From: Clavibacter sp. B3I6 | GTDB lineage: Bacteria; Actinomycetota; Actinomycetes; Actinomycetales; Microbacteriaceae | Assembly (NCBI RefSeq): GCF_030816895.1 | Contig: NZ_JAUSYL010000001.1 | Span: 248,001-312,000 of the forward strand | Length of the DNA: 64,000 bases | Direction of reading: 5' to 3' | In this document: one piece after another, positions 50,144 to 58,192 of the stretch | Numbering within the stretch: the stretch's first letter is position 1 | Layout: the number at the start of each line of letters is the position of its first letter | Notes under the pieces: generated by a model | The model's input: only the letters and a program-made list of their open reading frames with translations | What the model was told of the DNA's origin: nothing | Database searches by the model: none | Position numbers and translations under genes: made by a program

Positions 50144-51234
50144 GGCTCGTGTTCGACTGCCGGTACACGCGCATCGGCCGGCACGACGGGATCAGCCGCT
50201 ACGGCGCCGAGCTCGTCGCGCGGCTGGGCGCGCGCTTCGACGTGACCATGCTCATCAGCGACCACCGCCAGCTCGCGCTCCTGCCCGACCTCCCGTGGCA
50301 GATGGTCAGCTCGCCCACCGGGCCCCGCGAGCCGTGGGTCGCGCGCCGGATCTCCCGGCTGCGACCGGACGTCGTCTACAGCCCGATGCAGACCATGGGC
50401 TCGCGCGGGCGCACGTACCCGCTCGTGCTCACGCTGCACGACCTCATCTACTACCGCCACCGCCGCCCGCCGCGCGACCTGCCCGCGCCCGTGCGTGCCC
50501 TGTGGCGCGCGTTCCACCTGGCGTGGTGGCCCCAGCGGCTCCTGCTCGACCGGGCGGACGCGATCGTCACGGTGAGCGAGACGACGCGCGGCCTCATCCG
50601 CCGCCACCGGCTGACGACCCGGCCCGTGGTCGTGGTGCCGAACGCGGCGGAGCTCGTGCCCGCCCCCGACGGGACGCCGGACGGGCCGCGGGACGCCCCG
50701 GAGGAGCGGACGCTCGTCTACATGGGCTCGTACATGCCCTACAAGAACGTCGAGACGCTCGTGCGCGCGGCGGACGACCTGCCCGAGCACGAGCTGGAGC
50801 TCATGAGCCGCATCGTCCCGGCGGAGCGCGAGCGGCTGGAGGCGTTGGCCGACGGCGCCCGGCTGGTCTTCCGCGACGGCGCGAGCGACGCCGAGTACGC
50901 CGCGACCCTGCGCCGCGCCACCGCGCTCCTCACCGCGTCGCGTGACGAGGGCTTCGGCATCCCGGTCGTGGAGGCGATGAGCGTCGGCCTGCCGGTCGTG
51001 GTCAGCGACATCCCGATCTTCCGCGAGATCGGCGGCGACGCGGCCGTGTACGTCGACCCCGACGACCCCGAGGGGTTCGCCGCGGCCGTGCGCGCGCTGG
51101 AGGACCCGGCGGAGTGGCGGCGGCGCTCGGCGGCGTGCTCCGCGCGCGCGGCCGAGTACGGCTGGGGCCGCTCGGCCGCGGTGCTCGGCGACCTCCTGGA
51201 GCAGGTCGCGCGCACGGGGCGCCGAGGCGCCTGA
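50140..51234 (+). CDS. Glycosyltransferase family 4
   Basis: 364-residue GT4 enzyme (GT-B fold). The N-terminus has FDCRYTRIGRHDGISRYGAEL (acceptor side). The C-terminal half has LVYMGSYMPYKNVETLVRA and the donor motif ASRDEGFGIPVVEAMSVGLP with its conserved glutamates. It resembles mannosyl/rhamnosyl transferases of wall or lipid glycans. No transmembrane segment. Translationally coupled to the hydrolase. Confidence 0.9.
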   Translation: MRLVFDCRYTRIGRHDGISRYGAELVARLGARFDVTMLISDHRQLALLPDLPWQMVSSPTGPREPWVARRISRLRPDVVYSPMQTMGSRGRTYPLVLTLHDLIYYRHRRPPRDLPAPVRALWRAFHLAWWPQRLLLDRADAIVTVSETTRGLIRRHRLTTRPVVVVPNAAELVPAPDGTPDGPRDAPEERTLVYMGSYMPYKNVETLVRAADDLPEHELELMSRIVPAERERLEALADGARLVFRDGASDAEYAATLRRATALLTASRDEGFGIPVVEAMSVGLPVVVSDIPIFREIGGDAAVYVDPDDPEGFAAAVRALEDPAEWRRRSAACSARAAEYGWGRSAAVLGDLLEQVARTGRRGA

Positions 51235-51292
51235 GCGCGCGACCGGACCGCCGATCCGGCGACGTGCCGGGACCGCGTGCGGGTGACGCGGG

Positions 51293-51928
51293 TCAGGCGC
51301 GGCGCGCGGTGTCGAGGTCGGCGATGGCCCCGAGGTCCGCGACGCCGCCGAAGCGCAGCAGCGACAGCTCGCCGTCGACCACGCCGAACGTGTGGGCCGA
51401 GCCGTTCTCGATCATGGGGCCGGGGCGGCCCACGAGGGACGCGTCGAGGCTCCGCGCGAGCGCCGCGATGACCCCGCCGTGCGACACCGCGATGATCGAC
51501 CCGCCGGGGTGCATCTCGGCGAGGCGGAGGAGCGCGGCGCCCGCCCGCTCGGTCACGGACTCGACGGTCTCGCGCCCCGGCACGTCGCCGTCGGGGAAGC
51601 GCGCCTCGATCTCCTGGTGCGTGAGCCCCTCCGCGAGGCCGTAGCGGCGCTCGGCCAGCGCGGGCTCCGGCAGCGGGCCCGTCGTGGGGGCGCCGCCGAG
51701 CGCGAGGTGCTCGGCGATGATCGACGCGGTCTCGAAGGCACGGCTCAGGGGGCTCGCATGGATCGCGTCCCAGCCCGCGTCGCCCGCGACCGCCTCGGCG
51801 AGGAGGGCGCCCGCGGTGGCGGCCTGCGCGCGACCGGTGTCGTCGAGGGGGATGTCGCTCGACCCCTGCACGCGGCGCTCCACGTTCCAGGCGGTGCGGC
51901 CGTGGCGGACGAGGACGATGCGCGTCAC
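51293..51928 (-). CDS. Histidine phosphatase family protein
   Basis: 211-residue branch 1 histidine phosphatase (phosphoglycerate mutase-like). The catalytic LVRHGRTAWN is at residues 6-15 (H9), and SPLSRAFETA, the AERRYGLAEGLT segment and the second histidine in AVSHGGVIAAL are present. Relatives include glucosyl-3-phosphoglycerate phosphatases and broad phosphatases; substrate not known. GTG start overlaps the sirtuin stop (GTGA). Confidence 0.9.
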   Translation of the reverse strand: MTRIVLVRHGRTAWNVERRVQGSSDIPLDDTGRAQAATAGALLAEAVAGDAGWDAIHASPLSRAFETASIIAEHLALGGAPTTGPLPEPALAERRYGLAEGLTHQEIEARFPDGDVPGRETVESVTERAGAALLRLAEMHPGGSIIAVSHGGVIAALARSLDASLVGRPGPMIENGSAHTFGVVDGELSLLRFGGVADLGAIADLDTARRA

Positions 51929-52779
51929 GACGCGAGCTCCGTCGCGATGGCGCGGAGGGTCTCGCTCGTGCCGCCCTCCAGGCGCACGGTGGCGCGGGTG
52001 TCGCCCTTGGTGACGCCGCGGTTGAGGATCACGATCGGCATGCGGCTCCTCCGGGCGAGCTCGAGCAGGCGGATGCCGGAGTTGACCGCGAGGGACGACC
52101 CGGCGATGAGGAGCACGTCCGCGTCGGAGACGATGGCGCTCGCCTCGCGGAAGCGCTCGGTGGGCACCAGCTCGCCGAAGAAGACCACGTCCGGCTTCAG
52201 CATCCCGCCGCAGACGCTGCACACGGGGATCCGGAAGCGGTCGACGTCGTGCACCTGCGCGTCGCCGTCCGGGTTCAGCTCCACCGCGTCGGGCTGGTCG
52301 AGCCACGGGTTCTCGGCGCTGATCCGCTCGGCGATCGCGGAGCGCGCGTAGGCCTGGCCGCACTCGAGGCAGAGGACCCGGTCGAGCGAGCCGTGCAGGT
52401 CGACGACACGGCGGGACCCGGCGCGCTCGTGCAGGCCGTCGACGTTCTGCGTGACGATCCCGCCCACGACGCCCGCGGCCTCGAGGTCGGCCAGCGCCGC
52501 ATGGCCGTCGTTGGGGCGCGCGGAGCTGAACGCCTTCCAGCCGAGGTGGCCGCCCGCCCAGTAGCGGCGGCGGAAGTCGTCGCCCTCGCTGCGGAACTGC
52601 TGGAACGTCATGGGGTTCCGCTTGGGGGCGCCCTCGCCGCGGTAGTCGGGGATGCCGGAGTCGGTGCTGAGGCCGGCGCCCGTGAGGACGGCGGTGCGGC
52701 GGCCGCGCATCAGCTCGACGGCCTCGGCGATCGTCGACCCCGCGGGGGGTCGGGGATCGTCACGGAGAGCGGTGCTCAT
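51925..52779 (-). CDS. NAD-dependent protein deacylase, SIR2 family
   Basis: 284-residue sirtuin. NAD-binding motifs GAGLSTDSGIPDYRG and TQNVDGLHERAGS, the catalytic histidine in VDLHGS, and two zinc-binding pairs (CLEC and CSVC) are seen, then KPDVVFFGE and AGSSLAVNSG. It would remove acyl groups from lysines using NAD+. The ATG at 52779 overlaps the TGA of a short upstream ORF (ATGA). Confidence 0.95.
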   Translation of the reverse strand: MSTALRDDPRPPAGSTIAEAVELMRGRRTAVLTGAGLSTDSGIPDYRGEGAPKRNPMTFQQFRSEGDDFRRRYWAGGHLGWKAFSSARPNDGHAALADLEAAGVVGGIVTQNVDGLHERAGSRRVVDLHGSLDRVLCLECGQAYARSAIAERISAENPWLDQPDAVELNPDGDAQVHDVDRFRIPVCSVCGGMLKPDVVFFGELVPTERFREASAIVSDADVLLIAGSSLAVNSGIRLLELARRSRMPIVILNRGVTKGDTRATVRLEGGTSETLRAIATELAS

Positions 52780-52844
52780 GGGGCCTCCCGATGCCGAGCG
52801 GACGCCCGATCCCGTCCGCGGGCGGCGACGGGGCAGGGCATCAT
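52776..52844 (-). other. Possible 22-residue leader peptide before the sirtuin gene
   Basis: Frame MMPCPVAARGRDRASARHRE-AP, beginning about 10 nt after TAGACT (52855-52860) and ending in a TGA that overlaps the sirtuin ATG. The predicted transcript would start about 4 nt before its ATG. A GGGAGG ribosome site for the sirtuin lies inside it. Confidence 0.35.
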
Positions 52845-52854
52845 GGTGCTCCCG

Positions 52855-52860
52855 AGTCTA
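52855..52860 (-). promoter_or_regulatory. -10 element for the sirtuin-phosphatase pair
   Basis: TAGACT on the minus strand, 10 nt before the leader ORF and 75 nt before the sirtuin ATG. Confidence 0.45.
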
Positions 52861-52877
52861 GACAGCAAGCCCCCGTG

Positions 52878-52883
52878 TAAGCT
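52878..52883 (+). promoter_or_regulatory. -10 element for the RNA methyltransferase
   Basis: TAAGCT at 52878-52883 predicts a start near 52890 and a leader of about 44 nt with an AGAGAGGA ribosome site. Confidence 0.4.
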
Positions 52884-52933
52884 CCGCGCGACAAGCGCCG
52901 CCCCCGTCGTGGGCGGACGGAGAGAGGATCGGC

Positions 52934-53743
52934 GTGCACATCCACCGCATCGAGGACCTGGGCTCCCCGGGACTCGAGGACTACTCGCGCCTCACCGACG
53001 TGGCCCTCCGCCGCGTGAGCGAGCCCGAGGGCGGTCTGTACATCGCCGAGTCGACCAAGGTCATGGGGCGCGCGCTCGCCGCGGGCCACGTGCCGCGCTC
53101 GGTCCTCGTGCAGGAGCAGTGGCTCGACGACGTCGCCCCGCTCCTCGAGGGCTTCCCCGAGGTGCCCGTCTTCGTGGGCGCCGCCGCCGTGCTCGAGCGG
53201 CTCACGGGCTACAACCTGCACCGCGGGGCGCTCGCCGCGATGCACCGACCGCCCCTGCCCGCCGTCGCCGACGTGCTGCGCGGCGCCCGCCGGGTGGTGG
53301 TGCTCGAGGACATCGTCGACCACACGAACGTCGGGGCGATCTTCCGCGCGGTCGCCGGCATCGGGGCCGACGCCGTGCTCATCACCCCGCGCTGCGCCGA
53401 CCCGCTGTACCGCCGGAGCGTCCGCGTCAGCATGGGCACCGTCCTGCAGGTGCCGTGGACGCGGCTGCCCGAGTGGTCGGAGGCCGCGCCGCTCCTGCAC
53501 GAGGCCGGGTTCCACCTGGCCGCGCTCGCCCTCGAGGACGACGCCGTCACCCTCGACGCCTTCGCGGCGGATCCGCCCGAGCGGATCGCGCTCGTGCTCG
53601 GCACCGAGGGGGACGGCCTCAGCCGCCATGCGCTCCGGCACGCGGACTCGACGGTCGTGATCCCGATGCTCCACGGCGTGGACTCGCTCAACGTGGCCGC
53701 GGCGAGCGCCGTCGCGCTCTACGCCCTGCGGGTCGCGGCATGA
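52934..53743 (+). CDS. TrmH/SpoU-family RNA 2'-O-methyltransferase
   Basis: 269-residue SPOUT methyltransferase using S-adenosylmethionine. Motif 1 IVDHTNVGAIFRAVAGIG, motif 2 LVLGTEGDGLS and motif 3 PMLHGVDSLNVAAASAVALY form the knotted SAM site. The N-terminal substrate-binding part has YIAESTKVMGRALAAG. Target rRNA or tRNA position unknown. GTG start; overlaps the next gene by ATGA. Confidence 0.92.
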   Translation: MHIHRIEDLGSPGLEDYSRLTDVALRRVSEPEGGLYIAESTKVMGRALAAGHVPRSVLVQEQWLDDVAPLLEGFPEVPVFVGAAAVLERLTGYNLHRGALAAMHRPPLPAVADVLRGARRVVVLEDIVDHTNVGAIFRAVAGIGADAVLITPRCADPLYRRSVRVSMGTVLQVPWTRLPEWSEAAPLLHEAGFHLAALALEDDAVTLDAFAADPPERIALVLGTEGDGLSRHALRHADSTVVIPMLHGVDSLNVAAASAVALYALRVAA

Positions 53744-54954
53744 GGCGCTCCCGCCGCGCCACCCTCACCGGCGTCGTCGCGGCGCTCCTCGTCTCCGCGG
53801 GCGTCTACGTCCCCGTGACCCTCACGGCGGATCCGCCGGCCGCGGTCGCGCAGGTCGAGGCCCCGGATCCCGTCGTCAACGTCGCCACCCCGGAGACCTG
53901 GCCGGGGAGGGGCGTCTCGGCCGTCGGCGCGGTCGGGTTCGACGGCGTGCTGGCCACGGACGACGCGGCGCCGGTGCCGCGGCCCATGGCGAGCATCACC
54001 AAGACCGTGACCGCCCTCGTCGTGCTGCACGCGAAGCCGCTGGCCGCCGGCGCGGAGGGGCCGCAGGTCACCTTCACCGCCGAGGACGAGGCGCTCCGCG
54101 TCGAGATCCTGAAGCAGGACGGCATCGTCGAGCCGGCGGTGCCCGGCACGAGCCTGTCGCAGCGCGACCTCCTCGAGGGCGCGCTGCTCGCGAGCGCCAA
54201 CAACTACGCGGCGGCCCTCGGCGTCTGGGCGTTCGGGTCGAACGACGCGTTCGTCGAGGCCGCGAACGCCTGGCTCGCCGAGCAGGGGCTCACGGGCACG
54301 CACGTCGCCGACGCGATGGGGCTCTCGCCCGAGACGGTGAGCACGACGACCGACCTCGTCCGCATCGGGGAGATGGTGCTGGCCGACCCGGTGCTCGCGG
54401 ACATCGTCGACGAGCGGAGCGCCGACGTCGCAGGCGTGGGCGCCGTCGTGAACCGCAACCTGCTCGCGGCCGTGCCCGGGTTCCGCGGCATCAAGACCGG
54501 CACGCTCGAGCAGGCCGGCAAGTGCCTCCTCTGGGCCGTGGACACGAAGGTGGGCGACCGCGAGGTGACGCTCGTCGGCGTCACCCTGGGGGCGCAGGAC
54601 CACGCGGAGCTCGCGCGCCAGGTGCTCGCGCTGCTGCCGACCGTGACCGCCAACATGCACGTGGTGCAGGTCGCGACGGCGGGGGAGCCGTTCGCCGACT
54701 ACACGACCGCGTGGGGTGCGACGGCGCAGGCCGTGAGCACGGCCGACCAGTCGCTCCTCGTGTGGGCTGACACGCCCGTCACGACGACCGTGGAGGCATC
54801 CGCGACGGCGGAGGCCGAGGCGGGCGCCGAGGTGGGGACGGCCACGGTCACGGCCGGCGGGGAGACCGTGCGGGTGCCGCTGGCGCTCGACCGGGCGATC
54901 CCCGGCCCCGACGGCTGGTGGCGCCTCGCTAACCCGGGCGAGCTGCTGGGCTGA
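53740..54954 (+). CDS. D-alanyl-D-alanine carboxypeptidase (low-molecular-mass PBP)
   Basis: 404-residue penicillin-binding protein. An N-terminal membrane or signal helix (LTGVVAALLVSAGVYVPVTL) places it outside the membrane. Catalytic motifs: SITK (S85, K88), SAN (LLASANNYAA) and KTG (GIKTGTLEQAGK). It trims pentapeptide stems of peptidoglycan. A C-terminal extension with an Ala/Glu-rich stretch follows. Coupled to the methyltransferase gene by a four-base overlap. Confidence 0.92.
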   Translation: MRRSRRATLTGVVAALLVSAGVYVPVTLTADPPAAVAQVEAPDPVVNVATPETWPGRGVSAVGAVGFDGVLATDDAAPVPRPMASITKTVTALVVLHAKPLAAGAEGPQVTFTAEDEALRVEILKQDGIVEPAVPGTSLSQRDLLEGALLASANNYAAALGVWAFGSNDAFVEAANAWLAEQGLTGTHVADAMGLSPETVSTTTDLVRIGEMVLADPVLADIVDERSADVAGVGAVVNRNLLAAVPGFRGIKTGTLEQAGKCLLWAVDTKVGDREVTLVGVTLGAQDHAELARQVLALLPTVTANMHVVQVATAGEPFADYTTAWGATAQAVSTADQSLLVWADTPVTTTVEASATAEAEAGAEVGTATVTAGGETVRVPLALDRAIPGPDGWWRLANPGELLG

Positions 54955-54966
54955 CCGCCGGCGACG

Positions 54967-54986
54967 CCCTGAGGATGGTCCTCGGG
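54967..54986. terminator. Hairpin between convergent genes
   Basis: CCCTGAGGA-TGG-TCCTCGGG, a short imperfect stem between the carboxypeptidase and SGNH hydrolase stops. Confidence 0.35.
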
Positions 54987-54987
54987 A

Positions 54988-55779
54988 TCAGCCCGCCGCG
55001 TCCGGGCGCGTCCACGGCGACGCGTCGGGCCTCTTGGCCGTGCGCCCGTCGCCGGAGGACTGGTGGCGGAGGCGTCGCAGCACCCACGGCACGAAGTAGG
55101 AGCGCGCCCAGTCGATGTCGCCCGCGCGGGCCTGACGCCAGGTGCGCGCCGGGAGCGGCTCGGGTCGGAGCGGCTGCAGGTCGTTCTCGACGGCGAGCGC
55201 CTGCAGGACCATGCGCGCGACCGTGTGGTGGCCGAGGGGCGCGAGGTGGAGCCGGTCGACGTCCCACATGCGCGGGTCCTGGATCTCGGTGAGCGCCCAC
55301 TGGTCGGCGACGATGCAGTCGTGCCGGGCGGCGATCGCCCGGATGTCCTCGTTGTAGATGGCGACCTTGCCGCGCAGGCGGCCGAACACGGGGGAGAACT
55401 TGACGTCGGTGCCGGTGAACAGGATCACGGTCGCGCCCTCCGAGGAGAGCCGCTCCACCATGCGGTCGAGGCGGTCGGCGAGCCGGTCCGGGTCGGCGCC
55501 GGGGCGGAGGATGTCGTTGCCGCCCGCGGACAGGGAGACGAGGTCGGGGTGCAGGGCCATGGCCGGCTCCACCTGCTCGTCCGCGATCTGCGCGAGGAGG
55601 CGCCCGCGGATCGCGAGGTTCGCGTACGAGAAGCCCTCGACCTGGTCGGCCAGCACCTCGGCCACGCGGTCGGCCCAGCCCCGGTGCCCGGTGGGGCTGC
55701 CCGGCTCGGGATCGCCGATGCCCTCCGTGAAGGAGTCGCCGAGGGCGACGTAGCGGCGCCAGGGATGGGGCTCGGTCAT
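54988..55779 (-). CDS. SGNH/GDSL-family hydrolase
   Basis: 263-residue SGNH esterase/lipase. Block I VALGDSFTEGIGDP (Ser), block III SAGGNDIL (Gly/Asn) and block V DRLHLAPLGHHTVA (Asp/His) complete the SGNH set. No signal peptide. Substrate unknown; typical single-gene actinobacterial protein. The ATG at 55779 has GGAAGGA upstream. Confidence 0.9.
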   Translation of the reverse strand: MTEPHPWRRYVALGDSFTEGIGDPEPGSPTGHRGWADRVAEVLADQVEGFSYANLAIRGRLLAQIADEQVEPAMALHPDLVSLSAGGNDILRPGADPDRLADRLDRMVERLSSEGATVILFTGTDVKFSPVFGRLRGKVAIYNEDIRAIAARHDCIVADQWALTEIQDPRMWDVDRLHLAPLGHHTVARMVLQALAVENDLQPLRPEPLPARTWRQARAGDIDWARSYFVPWVLRRLRHQSSGDGRTAKRPDASPWTRPDAAG

Positions 55780-55807
55780 GCGCTTCCTTCCGGGTGGGAC
55801 GCCTCCC

Positions 55808-55813
55808 ATCATA
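55808..55813 (-). promoter_or_regulatory. -10 element for the SGNH hydrolase
   Basis: TATGAT on the minus strand predicts a start near 55801, 22 nt before the ATG. Confidence 0.45.
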
Positions 55814-55862
55814 GGAACGCCCTCGGCTCGGGCCGCGGGGAATGCCCGGACCCCCCTGGTAG

Positions 55863-55874
55863 TTGAGCATTCAA
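55863..55874 (+). promoter_or_regulatory. Inverted repeat upstream of the VOC gene
   Basis: TTGA-GCAT-TCAA in an AT-richer patch 34 nt before the VOC start. It resembles operators of MarR/HxlR-type repressors. No such regulator gene lies beside it. Confidence 0.35.
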
Positions 55875-55907
55875 GCAACCTGATGCGCACCCAAGGAACG
55901 AGGACCC

Positions 55908-56759
55908 ATGCCCGACCTGCTCTCCGCCGACACGTCCATGGGTCCCGTGACCCTGCTGGTCGGCGACCTGGACCGGATGACCGCCTACTACCGCGACGCC
56001 GTCGGCCTCGACGTCCTCGCCGAGGGCGTCGAGTCGACGACGCTCGGACGGGCCGGGACCCCCGCCGTGGTCCTCGAGCCCGCGCACGGGCTCGCCCTGC
56101 CGAGCCCCGGGAACGCCGGCCTCTTCCACACGGCCGTGCTGTTCGACACCCCGGCCGGTCTCGCCCGCGCCGTGGCGTCCGTCGCGCGACGCGCGCCCGG
56201 CACCTTCACGGGGAGCGCCGACCACCTCGTGAGCCGCGCCTTCTACTTCACCGACCCCGAGGGCAACGGCGTCGAGCTCTACACCGACCGCCCGCGCGAC
56301 GCCTGGACGTGGCAGGACGGCCGGATCGTCATGGACAGCCTGCGGCTCGACCCGGACGCGTTCCTCCGCCAGGAGCTCGCGCCCGTGGCCGACCCCGCCT
56401 CCGACGCCGCGGGCATCGGCCACGTGCACCTGCAGGTCGGCGACACGGAGACCGCGTCCGCCTTCTACGTCGACGCGCTCGGCTTCGAGCTGGTGGCGGG
56501 CTGGCACGGATCCGCGATCTTCGTCTCCGCCGGCGGGTACCACCACCACATGGCCATGAACACGTGGAACAGCCGGGGTGCGGGCCGACGCCCGGCGACG
56601 CTCGGGCTCGGCACGGTGCGCATCGAGGTGCCGACGCGCGACGAGGTCGAGGCGGTGGACGCGCGGCTCCGACGGGTCGGCGTCGCCACGCGCGACGACG
56701 GCCGCGCGCTCGCCTTCGAGGACCCGTGGGGGAACGCCCTGGTGCTGTCGGCCGGCTGA
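55908..56759 (+). CDS. Two-domain VOC (glyoxalase/extradiol dioxygenase fold) protein
   Basis: 283-residue protein with two VOC domains: GPVTLLVGDLDRMTAYYRDAVGL near the N-terminus and GHVHLQVGDTETASAFYVDALGF from about residue 168. Candidate metal ligands are HTAVLF and GVELYTD in the first half and HVHLQ in the second. It resembles CatE-type catechol 2,3-dioxygenases of Bacillus. Activity is not proven. GGAACGAGG lies upstream of the ATG. Confidence 0.87.
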   Translation: MPDLLSADTSMGPVTLLVGDLDRMTAYYRDAVGLDVLAEGVESTTLGRAGTPAVVLEPAHGLALPSPGNAGLFHTAVLFDTPAGLARAVASVARRAPGTFTGSADHLVSRAFYFTDPEGNGVELYTDRPRDAWTWQDGRIVMDSLRLDPDAFLRQELAPVADPASDAAGIGHVHLQVGDTETASAFYVDALGFELVAGWHGSAIFVSAGGYHHHMAMNTWNSRGAGRRPATLGLGTVRIEVPTRDEVEAVDARLRRVGVATRDDGRALAFEDPWGNALVLSAG

Positions 56760-56811
56760 GCCCTCGGCGGCGGCCGGGTGCCCGGGCACCGGCGCGGGGG
56801 AGACTGGGCGC

Positions 56812-57993
56812 ATGACGCCCGCCGCCCCGGTCGACCCGCTCGCGCACCTCGACGACGCCCTGCTGCGGCGCATCCGCTCCCGCGCCGCCGGGTACGACGC
56901 CCGCAACGCCTTCTTCGCCGAGGACCTCGACGAGCTCCGCGACGCCGGGCACCTCCGGCTGCTCGTCCCGGGGGAGCTCGGCGGATCGGGCGCGTCCCTC
57001 GCCGACGCCGTCCGCGCCCAGCACCTCCTCGCGCAGGCGGCGCCCGCCACCGCGCTCGGGGTCGGCATGCACCTCGTCTGGACGGCCGTCGCGCGGATCC
57101 TCGCCGACCGCGGCGACGACTCCCTCCGCGGCGTCCTCGAGGACGCCGGCCGCGACGAGCTGCTGGCCTTCGCCATCAGCGAGCCCGGCAACGACCAGGC
57201 GCTCGCCGACGCCCTGACCCGGGCCGAGCCCGACCCGGACGGCGGCTACCGCTTCACCGGCACCAAGGTGTCCTCGAGCATGGCGCCCGCGTGGACCCGG
57301 CTCGGCCTCTTCGGGCGCGACGACACGGATCCCGCGCGGCCGCTCCTCGTGCACGCCTTCGTGCCGCGCGATGCGGCCGGCCTCGAGATCGTCCCCGACT
57401 GGGACACCCTCGGCATGCGCGCGACGCAGAGCCACACCGTCGTGCTCCGCGACGTGCGGGCGGAGCCGCGCGACGTCGTCCGCCGCCGCGAGCACGGGCG
57501 GCGCGACGACCCCTTCGTGCTCGCCGTCCTGCAGGCGTTCGAGCTCCTCGTGGCGGCCGTGTACGCCGGGATCGGGCAGCGCGCGCTCGACCTCGCCGTC
57601 GAGTCCGCCCTCCGCCGCACCTCGCTCGCCGCCGGCGGCCGCACGCTCGCGACCGACCCCGGCATCCGGCACCTGGTCGCGGAGGCGGCCCTCGCGCAGG
57701 ACGCGCTCCTGCCGCAGCTGCAGGCGCTCGCCGCGGACGTCGACCGCGGCGTCGACCACGGCGACCGGTGGGCGTCCCTCCTCGTCGGCGCCAAGGTGCG
57801 CGCGACCCGCACGGCCGCCGACGTCGTGCAGCAGGCCGTCGCCGTCGCGGGCGGGGGATCCTTCCGCACGGGCGACGAGCTCGGGCGGCTGTACCGCGAC
57901 GTGCTCGCGGGCGGCTTCCACCCGTCGAGCGACAGGCAGGCCGCCGAGACCATCGCGACCACGCTGCTCGGGCCCGTGCCGCGACCGTCCTGA
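56812..57993 (+). CDS. Acyl-CoA dehydrogenase family protein
   Basis: 393-residue flavoprotein of the acyl-CoA dehydrogenase fold. FAISEPGNDQALADALT is the FAD/substrate loop, TGTKVSSSMAPAWTRLGLFG follows and GMRATQSHTVVLRDV is the usual strand. The C-terminal helical domain ends with GGGSFRTGDELGRLYRDVLAGGFHPSS. That last segment resembles DszC/hydroxylase-like members more than fatty-acid dehydrogenases, so it may be a flavin-dependent monooxygenase-like enzyme. GAGACT 6 nt before the ATG is a weak -10 candidate. Confidence 0.85.
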   Translation: MTPAAPVDPLAHLDDALLRRIRSRAAGYDARNAFFAEDLDELRDAGHLRLLVPGELGGSGASLADAVRAQHLLAQAAPATALGVGMHLVWTAVARILADRGDDSLRGVLEDAGRDELLAFAISEPGNDQALADALTRAEPDPDGGYRFTGTKVSSSMAPAWTRLGLFGRDDTDPARPLLVHAFVPRDAAGLEIVPDWDTLGMRATQSHTVVLRDVRAEPRDVVRRREHGRRDDPFVLAVLQAFELLVAAVYAGIGQRALDLAVESALRRTSLAAGGRTLATDPGIRHLVAEAALAQDALLPQLQALAADVDRGVDHGDRWASLLVGAKVRATRTAADVVQQAVAVAGGGSFRTGDELGRLYRDVLAGGFHPSSDRQAAETIATTLLGPVPRPS

Positions 57994-57995
57994 GC

Positions 57996-58009
57996 GCCGC
58001 CCGGGCGGC
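57996..58009. terminator. Palindrome after the acyl-CoA dehydrogenase gene
   Basis: GCCGCCCGGGCGGC directly after the stop codon; a possible terminator. The remaining gap to 58178 shows no gene. Confidence 0.3.
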
Positions 58010-58178
58010 CGGTGGGAGCGCGGCCGACGCCTCCCGACGCGACGCGCCCGGCCCGTCGTCCGGGGTCGGATCCGCTCCCGCCGCGCCACGCCGACGACGC
58101 CCGGGCGGCCGCGCCGATCCGTCCCGTCCGCCCCGCCATGACCCGCCGGCGGTCGTCGGGAGCCCGACCCGGTGCGGG

Positions 58179-58192
58179 TATCGTGAGGTCGA
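58179..58192 (+). promoter_or_regulatory. Leaderless -10 for the helicase
   Basis: TATCGT at 58179-58184, 8 nt before the GTG at 58193. Confidence 0.4.

Noticed and set aside
56800..56811. Leaderless -10 (GAGACT) for the acyl-CoA dehydrogenase
   Set aside because: Spacing fits but the invariant first T is missing, so it is not listed as a promoter.
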